Below, piece after piece: positions 1 to 7,970 of a stretch of 64,000 bases of DNA; position 1 is the first letter of the stretch; each line of letters starts with the position of its first letter. The position numbers and the translations under genes were made by a program. The stretch spans positions 43,082 to 107,081 of the forward strand of contig CATOSA010000040.1 of the NCBI GenBank assembly GCA_951812315.1. The letters run 5' to 3'. Origin of the DNA: an uncultured Burkholderiales bacterium (GTDB lineage Bacteria > Pseudomonadota > Gammaproteobacteria > Burkholderiales > Eutrophovitaceae). The notes under the pieces were generated by a model. The model had not been told where the DNA came from. It searched no databases and saw only the letters and a program-made list of their open reading frames with translations.

Positions 1-1053
1 CGCTATCCCCTGCCCAAGGAATACGGAGGACAGGACGGTACCAACCTGGGGATGGCGATCATCAGGGAGCACCTTGCGTGCAAAGGTCTCGGGCTGTTCA
101 ATGATCTGCAGACCGAGCACTCAATTGTTGGCAACAACGTCGGCCTGTTGCTCATGCTCGAATACGGTAACGAGCAGCAGCGTAACGACTGGGTTCCGCA
201 CTTGCTCGACGGCACCCGCAATTTCGCGTTCGGCATTACCGAGCCGGCGCACGGCTCGGATGCGACCCACATGGAGACAACAGCAGTGCGCGAGGGCCCG
301 GGTTGGCGCATCAACGGCGAGAAAACATGGAATACCGGAATTCATACGGCGCCTTACGACATGGTCATGGCGCGCACTGCGGGCAATGCCGGTGACGGCA
401 ATGGCATCACTGCTTTCCTGGTACCTACCGACGCGGACGGCTTCAAGGTGGAGGAGATGCTGTGGACTTTCAACATGCCGACTGACCACGGTCGCGTCTC
501 GCTCACCGACGTCTTCGTCCCGGACGAAGCGATATTCGGCGAAGAAGGACATGGCCTGCAAATCGTGCAGCACTTCTTCAACGAGAATCGCATTCGCCAG
601 GCCGCTTCGAGCCTCGGTGCTGCCCAGTTCTGCATCAATGAGTCTGTGGCGTACGCCAAAGTGCGCAAACCTTTCGGAAAGCCGCTGTCAACCAACCAGG
701 CCATTCAGTTCCCTTTGGTGGAGTTGCAGACCCAATGCGAAATGGTGCGCGCCCTTGTACAGAAAACAGCCTGGATGATGGACAAGTACGGCGCATTCTC
801 GGTGTCGGACAAGGTTTCAATGTGCAACTACTGGTCAAACCGGCTGTGCTGCGAAGCAGCCGACCGGGCCATGCAGGTGCACGGCGGCCTTGGTTACTCG
901 CGGCACAAACCGTTCGAACACATATACCGCCACCATCGCCGCTACCGCATCACCGAAGGTGCAGAGGAGATTCAGATGCGACGAATTGCCGGCTACATGT
1001 TTGGCTTCATGTCCCAGCGCGCACCCAAGGGTGTCCGCGAACAGGCACGGTAG
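1..1053 (+). CDS. acyl-CoA dehydrogenase, 5' partial
   Basis: FAD-dependent acyl-CoA dehydrogenase, which introduces the alpha,beta double bond into an acyl-CoA in fatty-acid or related beta-oxidation. The frame is open from base 1 (RYPLPKEYGG...), so the ATG at 52 is internal and the gene starts outside the window. Two family signatures are visible: GITEPAHGSDATHMETT (FAD/substrate region) and, near the C-terminus, VHGGLGYSRHKPFEHIYR followed by RITEGAEEIQMRRIAGYM. About 350 residues are present, so only roughly the first 50-80 are missing. The stop is 21 nt before an APH-type kinase in the same direction, a pairing also seen in ACAD10-like systems. The substrate cannot be told from sequence. 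Confidence 0.95.
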   Translation, partial: RYPLPKEYGGQDGTNLGMAIIREHLACKGLGLFNDLQTEHSIVGNNVGLLLMLEYGNEQQRNDWVPHLLDGTRNFAFGITEPAHGSDATHMETTAVREGPGWRINGEKTWNTGIHTAPYDMVMARTAGNAGDGNGITAFLVPTDADGFKVEEMLWTFNMPTDHGRVSLTDVFVPDEAIFGEEGHGLQIVQHFFNENRIRQAASSLGAAQFCINESVAYAKVRKPFGKPLSTNQAIQFPLVELQTQCEMVRALVQKTAWMMDKYGAFSVSDKVSMCNYWSNRLCCEAADRAMQVHGGLGYSRHKPFEHIYRHHRRYRITEGAEEIQMRRIAGYMFGFMSQRAPKGVREQAR

Positions 1054-1074
1054 CGAAGAACAGACGGCCTGCTA

Positions 1075-2496
1075 ATGACCGATAGCCACGCCCCGGTTGA
1101 AGCGTCCTTGCGCGACACACTCGCGCGGACGGTCGACGGCTTCAGGGAACTTGTGTCATGCGAACGACTCTCCGGTGGTGCCAGTCAGGAAACCTATCGC
1201 ATCGTCGTCGCTACCGCCAATGGGGAGCAGCGACTGGCCATGCGGCGGACGCCGGGTGGATTGCCAGCAGCGGAGGGTGTATCTCACCGCGCCGGTATTC
1301 GCACAGAGGCACTTTTGATGCAGTGTGCCCGCGAAGCAGGCGTGCCTGAACCGCAGGTGCTACACGTGCTGGAGCCCTCCGACGGCCTGGGCGAGGGATT
1401 TCTCATGGAGTGGATCGACGGTGAAACTCTCGGGGCACGTGTTGTCCGTTCCGAAGCGTTGAGCGAGGTGCGCCCCCTCCTCGCCCGGCAATGCGGTGAG
1501 ATTCTGGCGCGCATCCATGCAATTGATGTCGAGACCACCGGACTCGCAGAGCAATTGCACACGCAGGATCCACGCGCCTTTGTAGACACAACCTGGGAAG
1601 CCTATCGCTGGCTGGACACGCCACAACCGATGATCGACTTCACCGCCCGCTGGCTTCTGGATCACCTTCCCTCCGCACCGCGACGGACACTTGTACATAA
1701 CGACTTTCGAAACGGAAATCTCATGATATCGGGACAAGGCGTAATGGCCGTCCTCGACTGGGAAATTGCACACATCGGCGACCCGATGCGCGACCTTGGC
1801 TGGATTTGCACGAACTCCTGGCGATTCGGCCGGCGTGACCTCGAAGTTGGCGGTTTCGGACATATCGAGGATTTATGTGCCGGATACGAATCCGTATCGG
1901 GCACCACGGTTGATCGCGATCACGTCAGGTTCTGGGAAGTGTTCGGTTCATTCTGGTGGGCAGTGGGATGCCTGGAAATGGCCAATCATTTTCGCACCGG
2001 ACCTGACCGAAGCATTGAGCGCGCGGCAATCGGCCGCCGAACTTCGGAGTGCCAGGCTGACTGTGTGAACCTGCTCATTCCAGGCCCGGTCGAGCGGATC
2101 ATTCCCGAATCGTTCAACTCCACACTGGACATGCCGCGAATTGACGAGTTGGCCCAGGGCGTTCGTGATCTGCTACGCGAAGACATCATGCCCGCGAGCG
2201 AGGGCCGGCTTCAATTCCTCAGTCGTGTTGCAGCCAACGCGCTCGACATCATCCAGCGCGAACTTGCAATCGGACCGGAACACCGCCGCCGCGAACATCA
2301 GCGTCTGCGCGCGCTGCTGGGAAAAGACGATGAACTCGAACCGCTTCGCTGGCAACTCGTAAAAGCGCTGCGCGACACAACCAATTCGCTCGACAGCGCG
2401 GACCTGACCGAACACTTACGCGCGACCGTCGTCAACCAGATCGCCATCGACCAGCCACGTTACTCTGGATTTAGGGCCGCGGTTGGAGAGGATTGA
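1075..2496 (+). CDS. APH-type phosphotransferase with C-terminal DUF6285-like domain
   Basis: Aminoglycoside-phosphotransferase-fold kinase of the type found next to acyl-CoA dehydrogenases; these are thought to phosphorylate small hydroxylated acyl substrates rather than antibiotics. The N-terminal two thirds carry the kinase core: LVHNDFRNGNLMI (catalytic HxDxxxxN) and VLDWEIAHIGDP (metal-binding Asp). The last ~120 residues (MPRIDELAQGVRDLLREDI...) resemble the DUF6285 domain, so this is a kinase-DUF6285 fusion. It follows the acyl-CoA dehydrogenase by 21 nt and is probably co-transcribed. By analogy with ACAD10/11 the pair may degrade hydroxylated fatty acids (4-phosphorylation then dehydration/oxidation); that role is inferred. 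Confidence 0.9.
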   Translation: MTDSHAPVEASLRDTLARTVDGFRELVSCERLSGGASQETYRIVVATANGEQRLAMRRTPGGLPAAEGVSHRAGIRTEALLMQCAREAGVPEPQVLHVLEPSDGLGEGFLMEWIDGETLGARVVRSEALSEVRPLLARQCGEILARIHAIDVETTGLAEQLHTQDPRAFVDTTWEAYRWLDTPQPMIDFTARWLLDHLPSAPRRTLVHNDFRNGNLMISGQGVMAVLDWEIAHIGDPMRDLGWICTNSWRFGRRDLEVGGFGHIEDLCAGYESVSGTTVDRDHVRFWEVFGSFWWAVGCLEMANHFRTGPDRSIERAAIGRRTSECQADCVNLLIPGPVERIIPESFNSTLDMPRIDELAQGVRDLLREDIMPASEGRLQFLSRVAANALDIIQRELAIGPEHRRREHQRLRALLGKDDELEPLRWQLVKALRDTTNSLDSADLTEHLRATVVNQIAIDQPRYSGFRAAVGED

Positions 2497-2552
2497 AAGA
2501 CGCCGTGTCAAAGCACGATCGTCAGCTGACTGATCTCTGCATCTGATCCAGT

Positions 2553-2606
2553 GTAGATACTGTTATTCACGTCAAGCCATGCAATGACGTGAATAACAGT
2601 ATCTAC
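2553..2606. repeat. 22-bp perfect inverted repeat with 10-nt loop
   Basis: The arms GTAGATACTGTTATTCACGTCA and their exact reverse complement lie at 2553-2574 and 2585-2606, separated by agccatgcaa. There is no T-tract on either side, so it is not a standard intrinsic terminator. It sits 56 bp after the APH stop and just before a chimeric gene fragment. A 10-bp palindrome, GTCAGCTGAC, lies nearby at 2521-2530. It may be a remnant of a small palindromic mobile element or a recombination scar; function unknown. Confidence 0.8.
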
Positions 2607-2700
2607 GAAGAGCATACATCTCGCATCCGGCCGTGGCATTTGATCCGGTGTAAGTCGGCTTGGCGCAGCTTGAGCCGACGATTTTTCAGTCGCCCGATTT

Positions 2701-2884
2701 TCAGGAAAGTTCGAAGCCTTCGTAGCCGCCGTGAACGACTTCTTCGCATTTCTCGACATACATCGGGAATCCACCGATGTATGGCATGAACACGCGAAAT
2801 GTCGAGATTGATATTGTTCGCCTCGAAAGTCTCGACACAATGCCCGAGCTCAAGTCTTTCCAACCACTGTCGGATGCTTGTCAC
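2701..2884 (-). pseudogene. chimeric fragment: SAM-domain start fused to monooxygenase C-terminus
   Basis: Reading leftward from ATG at 2884, the frame gives MTSIRQWLERLELGHCVETFEANN, a close match to the SAM-domain start of the cyclase pseudogene at 28286 (MISIREWLQSLDLGQYADVFEAN). After about 29 codons the homology switches, in another frame, to VFMPYIGGFPMYVEKCEEVV...GYEGFELS and a stop at 2701-2703. That is nearly identical to the last ~30 residues of the flavin monooxygenase ending at 7971. It is therefore a scar made of the start of one gene and the end of another, with everything between deleted. It cannot encode a working protein. Confidence 0.85.
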
Positions 2885-2990
2885 TCAAGTGACCTCAAAT
2901 CATTAAACGGCTCGTTTACATTCTCCGAGTAAGTGCCGCCATTCTTGGTACACCACCAGCCAGCGCGGGGCAAGCCTACAACTTGTGCTA

Positions 2991-4295
2991 TTAGTCGCAC
3001 TTTGCTCCTGGAAAACTCGCGGCAATCCAGTCCTTGGACTTCCAACCAGCCGGCGGATTCACGCATTCCGCACCATAATGAACGATATCGTCGAGAACGA
3101 CCCGCCCTTTGGCTTTGTCAAATCTGGATACGCCGACCGCTGTCCTGCTGATCGCTTGATGGCCATTCCCGAGCACCATTTTCGTGATCCCGCTGGGCCC
3201 CTCCCATTCGAGATATTCAAAGGCATCGATCACTTGTTCTATCGTGGGGGATCCCCCGCTAGTGGTGCTGGCCTTGTCGAACGCCGACTTTACCGCGAGT
3301 AGCGCCTCAGCGTATTGGCCGGAGATGGGATCATCCGCCATGCCATAGCGAGCCGTGTAAGTCTCGGTAAACCAATTTGCGATCCTGGTATCTGGTGCGA
3401 ACAAACCGTGTGGTCCGAGTTCGCTGATCAATGTGCCGTCGGGAAGACTACTACCAATTACCGAGAGGATGTGCAGGCCGGAGTTGAATGCGATTTGCGA
3501 TCGCTTGAACAACCCGCGCGCTGCGGCTTGCTTTATACAAGCCACCTCGTCACCTCCCCAGAGGCTCGAATGGATGATATCCGGGTGTGCGAGCGTCATC
3601 GCAGATATTTCGGCGCCATACTTTCCGGCGAACAGTCTTGGCCATTGCTGGTCAACGACCTGGATACCCGGTAGCAAGACACGTAACGAGCCAATGAATG
3701 CGCTGGTCGTATCGTAGCCCCAGGCGTAGCCAGGGCCGATGCTGGCTACTGTCTTGATGTGTGGAAAGCGAGACGCCACATAGCGCGCAAGACCAATATT
3801 GTGCGGCTGCGGCAGGGCTATCGTCTGAAACACGTATCGATAATTCTGTTCTTCGAGCAGCGAATTGGCACAGGTGGCGAACACGGTCAATATCTTCAGC
3901 TTTTCCGCCATCGGACCAATCGCCGCGCAGTCGCCGCTGGAAATGTAGCCGACCACGATATCCACATCGCGCTGCCGGACGAGGTTGACAAATTCCGTCG
4001 TCTGCCTGGTTGGACCTCCGGCTTCGTCGACATATATGACCTCGACAGCACGCCCGCCGAGGCCGGCGGACTTGAACGGCGGCGGTAGCGTTCCATCGTT
4101 GATGGCTTCAACGATTAACTGGGTGCCGTTGCGTATCGGAAGTCCCACCGACCCAGCGCCGCCGAGAAAAGCCACGATGCCAATTCGAATCGGGCCCGAT
4201 GAGTCCTTGGCATTCGCAGAGCCAATGGCAGATGACAACAGAAGCATCCCGCAGAGCAGGAGCCCACTCGATATTCTGATTGATCCGTATGACAT
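2991..4295 (-). CDS. ABC transporter substrate-binding protein (branched-chain amino acid/amide type)
   Basis: Periplasmic binding protein of the Leu/Ile/Val-amide (type I) class, 434 aa. An N-terminal signal peptide is clear (RISSGLLLCGMLLLSSAIGSANA, cleavage near residue 29), followed by the mature start IRIGIVAFLGGAGSVGLPIRNG typical of the family. A GGAGG ribosome site precedes the ATG at 4295. No permease or ATPase genes are nearby. Instead the gene starts 23 nt after the stop of a class III cyclase/ATPase/TPR gene on the same strand, so the two form an apparent operon. The protein may act as a ligand sensor or orphan binding protein rather than part of a local transporter; that is inferred from context. 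Confidence 0.9.
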   Translation of the reverse strand: MSYGSIRISSGLLLCGMLLLSSAIGSANAKDSSGPIRIGIVAFLGGAGSVGLPIRNGTQLIVEAINDGTLPPPFKSAGLGGRAVEVIYVDEAGGPTRQTTEFVNLVRQRDVDIVVGYISSGDCAAIGPMAEKLKILTVFATCANSLLEEQNYRYVFQTIALPQPHNIGLARYVASRFPHIKTVASIGPGYAWGYDTTSAFIGSLRVLLPGIQVVDQQWPRLFAGKYGAEISAMTLAHPDIIHSSLWGGDEVACIKQAAARGLFKRSQIAFNSGLHILSVIGSSLPDGTLISELGPHGLFAPDTRIANWFTETYTARYGMADDPISGQYAEALLAVKSAFDKASTTSGGSPTIEQVIDAFEYLEWEGPSGITKMVLGNGHQAISRTAVGVSRFDKAKGRVVLDDIVHYGAECVNPPAGWKSKDWIAASFPGAKCD

Positions 4296-4318
4296 GCTTG
4301 GTTTACCTCCGAGGATTC

Positions 4319-7300
4319 TCAGTGTGCCGCATCTAACAGCGCCTTCGCCTCTTGCAGATCGGGCGTTTCGAAGCCCTCGGTAAACCAGTCGTAAACGGGT
4401 CTAAGGAGATCGTGGGCCTTTCGAGATTTTCCTTGCGTTTGCCACAGGCGCGCGAGCGTGGTGGCCGCTCGAAGTTCGATCATCTTCCCCCCTTGACTTT
4501 GTGCGCAGTCAAGACAACGGTGCAGTTCCGCTTCGGCTTCCTCGGTGTCCGGATCAGGATATTCGAGCAGTGCGCGCGCCATCATCAATCGAGTTGGAGA
4601 CAAGAATCCAAATTCGCCGTACTGCTTGATGAGGTCCAAGTGCTGCCGCATCGTCTCGTAACCTTCTTTGGGGCGGCCGGCCAGGAGCATGGCCTCGGCC
4701 CAGTATATGCCTAGCATGGGGCGTGAATGGAGAGTACCCGAGCGTTCCAGCGCATCCATGGCGCGCTCGATCTCCATTGCGCCAGCACTCGCTCGGCCTT
4801 CATATGCCGCTGCAAGTCCCTGCGAGGCGCGCGCCCAGTCCGCATAGTATGGAAAGCCCTGCTCCTCGCAAATAGCGATGCATTCACTCGCAAATGCGGA
4901 CGCCGTCGTTGTTTCCCCGCGTTCAATTGCCACACTGGATGCAAGACAAAGCGCCATGCCAACGCTGAATGGATGCTTGACCTCCCTGGCAATCGCAATT
5001 CCAAGCTCCGCCATCTTACGGGATGAGTCGAAGTAGCCCAGAAAATTTTCGGCCATTGCCGCAAGTGAGGCGGCAAGCACAGCGTAATCCTGGCCTGCGA
5101 GAGATGTCAATTCGCCATGTTTTACTGGGTAGTTGTCGAGAACTTGTCGTATTAATGGCCGGCCCTGTAGAGGTGTGCCGATCCACAACTGAATAGTCGC
5201 GATTTCCGAGCGCGCAGCATAGGCCATGAGTTCGTCGCCTACGCGATCGGCGCGATCGAGCAAGTTCTGAAAATACTTCACCGAAAGTGGGAAATCCGCC
5301 CGCATCCAGTGGAAGATTCCTACACCCAATAGAACCGGCAAGGCCACCTGGTCGTCGTCGATCGCCGGCAGCAGCGCTTCGCATCTGCTATAGCTGGCCC
5401 CCGCCTCGTATGAGGCGTAGCCACGAATTGCGACATAGTTGAATGCCGGACAGGTGTGCAGGGAGATTTCTAGCACAGCTCTGTCGCTCGGTGACTTCAG
5501 TCCATCGAGAAGTGACAGGCCGGCCTTCGCGTGCGCGATGCTTTCTGAATAATGCGTGGCCGCGAGCGCCTTTTGCCCCGCTTCGAGCCACTTTGGCACA
5601 GCCATCTCCGCCTTGGTGTAATGCGAGGCCAGCAACGCGGGCTCGGTGCCCTGCATCTTCGACAGGTTCTGCGCGATCGCGAAATGCAGTTCGCGGCGCC
5701 GCCGTCGCAACAGCGACTCGTAGGCCGCGTCTTGTACCAGCGCGTGTTTGAAGGTGTAGATGGCATCGGGCGGTGTGCCGACGGCGAAGATCAACTCGCT
5801 CATGACCAACTGCTCAAGAGCGTCGTTGAGGACGCTATCGGTCATCGGCGAAACAGTTGCCAACAGGGCGTGCGAGAATTCGCGACCTATGCACGCGCCG
5901 ATCTGCGCCACCTCGCGCACCGGCGCAAGACGATCCAAACGCGCCATGAGCGAGTCGTGCAGCGTCGAGGGGATAGCGAGGTCGGTCAATGGCCCGGTCA
6001 GCGCATACGTCCCGTTTGTCTTGGTAATCAAACCGCTCTCGATCACGGTCTTGGTCAGCTCCTCGACAAACAATGGCACCCCGTCGGTCTTCGCCACGAT
6101 TTGACCCAGCACCTCCTCCGGCAGCGGCACCCCGCCGGTGACCCGCTCGACCATGGCCGCGGCCTGGCGGCGCCCAAGCCGCGTCAGGGTCAATGGCACG
6201 ATGTGGTCGAACCCGGTCCAGGGCGGGCGGTACTCAGGCCGATAGGTCACCACCAGCAGGACACGATGTCGCGCGGTAGCGGCCACCATGAGATCGAGCA
6301 CCCCTTGCGAGGTTGGGTCGATCCAGTGCACGTCTTCGAAGAGGATCAACACCGGCAGTTCCCCGGCCGCTGCCATCGCCAGATCGCTCAGTGCCGCCAG
6401 CGTCTGTTCTTTCTGTTTCTGGGCGCTCAGATTAAGCGCGGGATAGCGCGATCCGGTATCCAGCGAGAGCACCGGGGCCAGTAGCGGCATCACCACCGCG
6501 GCTTGCTTGCCAGAGGCGGCAACGACAGACTCAAGCTTGTCGCACTTCGCTTCTGGCGTGTCGTCCCGATCCAACGCCGCCATGCGTTCAAGCTGCTCAG
6601 TGAACGGATGCAGCGGCGCGTTGGTGTGATAGGGCGAACACTGGTAGCGCGCAGCTTGTCGTGGCGTGTCGGCAAGCCGCGACTGCAACTCATGCAGAAT
6701 GCGGCTCTTGCCAATCCCCGGTTCGCCACAGATCGCGACCACATGGCCCTCACCATCACAGGCCTGCACCCAGCGACGCAGCACCATGCCGACCTCTTCC
6801 TCGCGGCCAACGTGCGGTGTCAGGTGAAAGCCGTGCGCGGCCTCGAAGCGGTCCAGGGTGCGAGCTAGTCCCTTAATGCGCCAAATACGTACCGGCTCGA
6901 CGATGCCCTTCAAAGTCTGCTTGCCGAGGTCCCCGTATTCGAATGCCCCACCCGTCAACCGATGAGTCGAATCGGCGATCACTATCTCGTCCGGGCCGGC
7001 CGCCGCCTGAACACGTGCTGCGAGGTTCGGCGTCTCACCGACCGCGAGTTTCGGCACCGAGGCGTCGCCCGCACCCGTCTCACCGACCACCACCGCACCG
7101 GTGGCAACGCCGACACGCACTTGCAGCGGCTCAGGCGACTGCACCTGTTTAACCTCCTCGATCACTTCCAGCCCGGCGCGCACCGCCCGCTCGGCGTCAT
7201 CCTCGTGGGCCGTCGGCCAACCGAAATAAACCATTAGTCCGTCGCCCAGATATTGCGCGACATGACCGGCGTACTTTTCGATTACTTGACCGCAGGTCTT

Positions 7301-7651
7301 CTGATATTCGCGCATCAACTCTCGCAGTGTTTCAGGATCGAGCTTCTGCGATAACTCGGTGGAGCCCACCATGTCGCAGAACATCACAGTGAGTTGACGG
7401 CGCTCTCCTTCAAGGGCGGACTTCGACGTGGGAATATTCTCAGCATGGTGTTCCGGGGTGTGGGAGTCAGGAGACGTAAGCACGGTCTTTGCAGTGCCCG
7501 CTCCAAGCTTAGTGCCACACTCGCCGCAGAACTTTTGTTCAGGAGAATTGGCCGCACCGCAAGAAGCGCACACTGCGGCCAGACGCGCACCGCACTCGCC
7601 GCAGAACTTCAGGGCAGAGGCATTTCTATGCTGACACCGGGAGCACTTCAT
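4319..7651 (-). CDS. zinc-ribbon / class III adenylate-guanylate cyclase / AAA ATPase / TPR protein
   Basis: Large (1110 aa) cytoplasmic signalling protein. Domains in order: two N-terminal zinc ribbons (CSRC...CGEC and CASC...CGEC, residues ~3-48); a class III nucleotide cyclase domain (~82-260) with metal aspartates in MFCDMVGSTEL and YLGDGLMVYFG; an AAA/STAND-like ATPase (~285-560) with Walker A CGEPGIGKS and Walker B-like LILFEDVHWIDP; then a long helical TPR-type region ending VYDWFTEGFETPDLQEAKALL. It is intact, unlike its relative at 24952-28286. It precedes the substrate-binding protein by 23 nt. Cyclase activity is expected from the retained metal ligands, but the choice of ATP or GTP and the signal are unknown. 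Confidence 0.92.
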   Translation of the reverse strand: MKCSRCQHRNASALKFCGECGARLAAVCASCGAANSPEQKFCGECGTKLGAGTAKTVLTSPDSHTPEHHAENIPTSKSALEGERRQLTVMFCDMVGSTELSQKLDPETLRELMREYQKTCGQVIEKYAGHVAQYLGDGLMVYFGWPTAHEDDAERAVRAGLEVIEEVKQVQSPEPLQVRVGVATGAVVVGETGAGDASVPKLAVGETPNLAARVQAAAGPDEIVIADSTHRLTGGAFEYGDLGKQTLKGIVEPVRIWRIKGLARTLDRFEAAHGFHLTPHVGREEEVGMVLRRWVQACDGEGHVVAICGEPGIGKSRILHELQSRLADTPRQAARYQCSPYHTNAPLHPFTEQLERMAALDRDDTPEAKCDKLESVVAASGKQAAVVMPLLAPVLSLDTGSRYPALNLSAQKQKEQTLAALSDLAMAAAGELPVLILFEDVHWIDPTSQGVLDLMVAATARHRVLLVVTYRPEYRPPWTGFDHIVPLTLTRLGRRQAAAMVERVTGGVPLPEEVLGQIVAKTDGVPLFVEELTKTVIESGLITKTNGTYALTGPLTDLAIPSTLHDSLMARLDRLAPVREVAQIGACIGREFSHALLATVSPMTDSVLNDALEQLVMSELIFAVGTPPDAIYTFKHALVQDAAYESLLRRRRRELHFAIAQNLSKMQGTEPALLASHYTKAEMAVPKWLEAGQKALAATHYSESIAHAKAGLSLLDGLKSPSDRAVLEISLHTCPAFNYVAIRGYASYEAGASYSRCEALLPAIDDDQVALPVLLGVGIFHWMRADFPLSVKYFQNLLDRADRVGDELMAYAARSEIATIQLWIGTPLQGRPLIRQVLDNYPVKHGELTSLAGQDYAVLAASLAAMAENFLGYFDSSRKMAELGIAIAREVKHPFSVGMALCLASSVAIERGETTTASAFASECIAICEEQGFPYYADWARASQGLAAAYEGRASAGAMEIERAMDALERSGTLHSRPMLGIYWAEAMLLAGRPKEGYETMRQHLDLIKQYGEFGFLSPTRLMMARALLEYPDPDTEEAEAELHRCLDCAQSQGGKMIELRAATTLARLWQTQGKSRKAHDLLRPVYDWFTEGFETPDLQEAKALLDAAH

Positions 7652-7970
7652 GACGGTGCGATATGGATGCGCAGGAGATGAATCAGCATATACGGATTGT
7701 AACGACTATGCATTTCCCCCGAAAATGGACTTCGATCCGGATTCGCCGGATCTTAAAAAGCCAAGATTGCCAAGGGCAAGGCCGCGTCGCAATGGCCGCA
7801 ATGAAGAAGACACTCGACCGTCCGCCCCTGCGCAATTGGCGCAGTCAGCGACACTCAATCTAGAATATGTTGAACGACCGCTTTTCCAGTTCAGTTTCGA
7901 TCACATCTGACACTGTAGGTCAGGCAAAATCTGAGCGATCATAGCTAATCCGACCTCAGGCTGAGCAATT
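7652..7970. other. intergenic, no gene seen
   Basis: 319 bp between the start of the cyclase gene and the end of the monooxygenase gene, both on the minus strand. The plus-strand ORF of 86 codons (7650-7910) has no recognisable domain and no clear ribosome site and is not called. The cyclase promoter should lie here, but no convincing -35/-10 pair was picked out. Confidence 0.5.

Noticed and set aside
5552-6484. 310-codon plus-strand ORF
   Set aside because: Fully antisense to the intact cyclase/ATPase gene 4319-7651, composition of a high-GC shadow, no motif.
7650-7910. 86-codon plus-strand ORF upstream of the cyclase
   Set aside because: No recognisable domain, poor ribosome site, and it overlaps the start region of the minus-strand cyclase gene.
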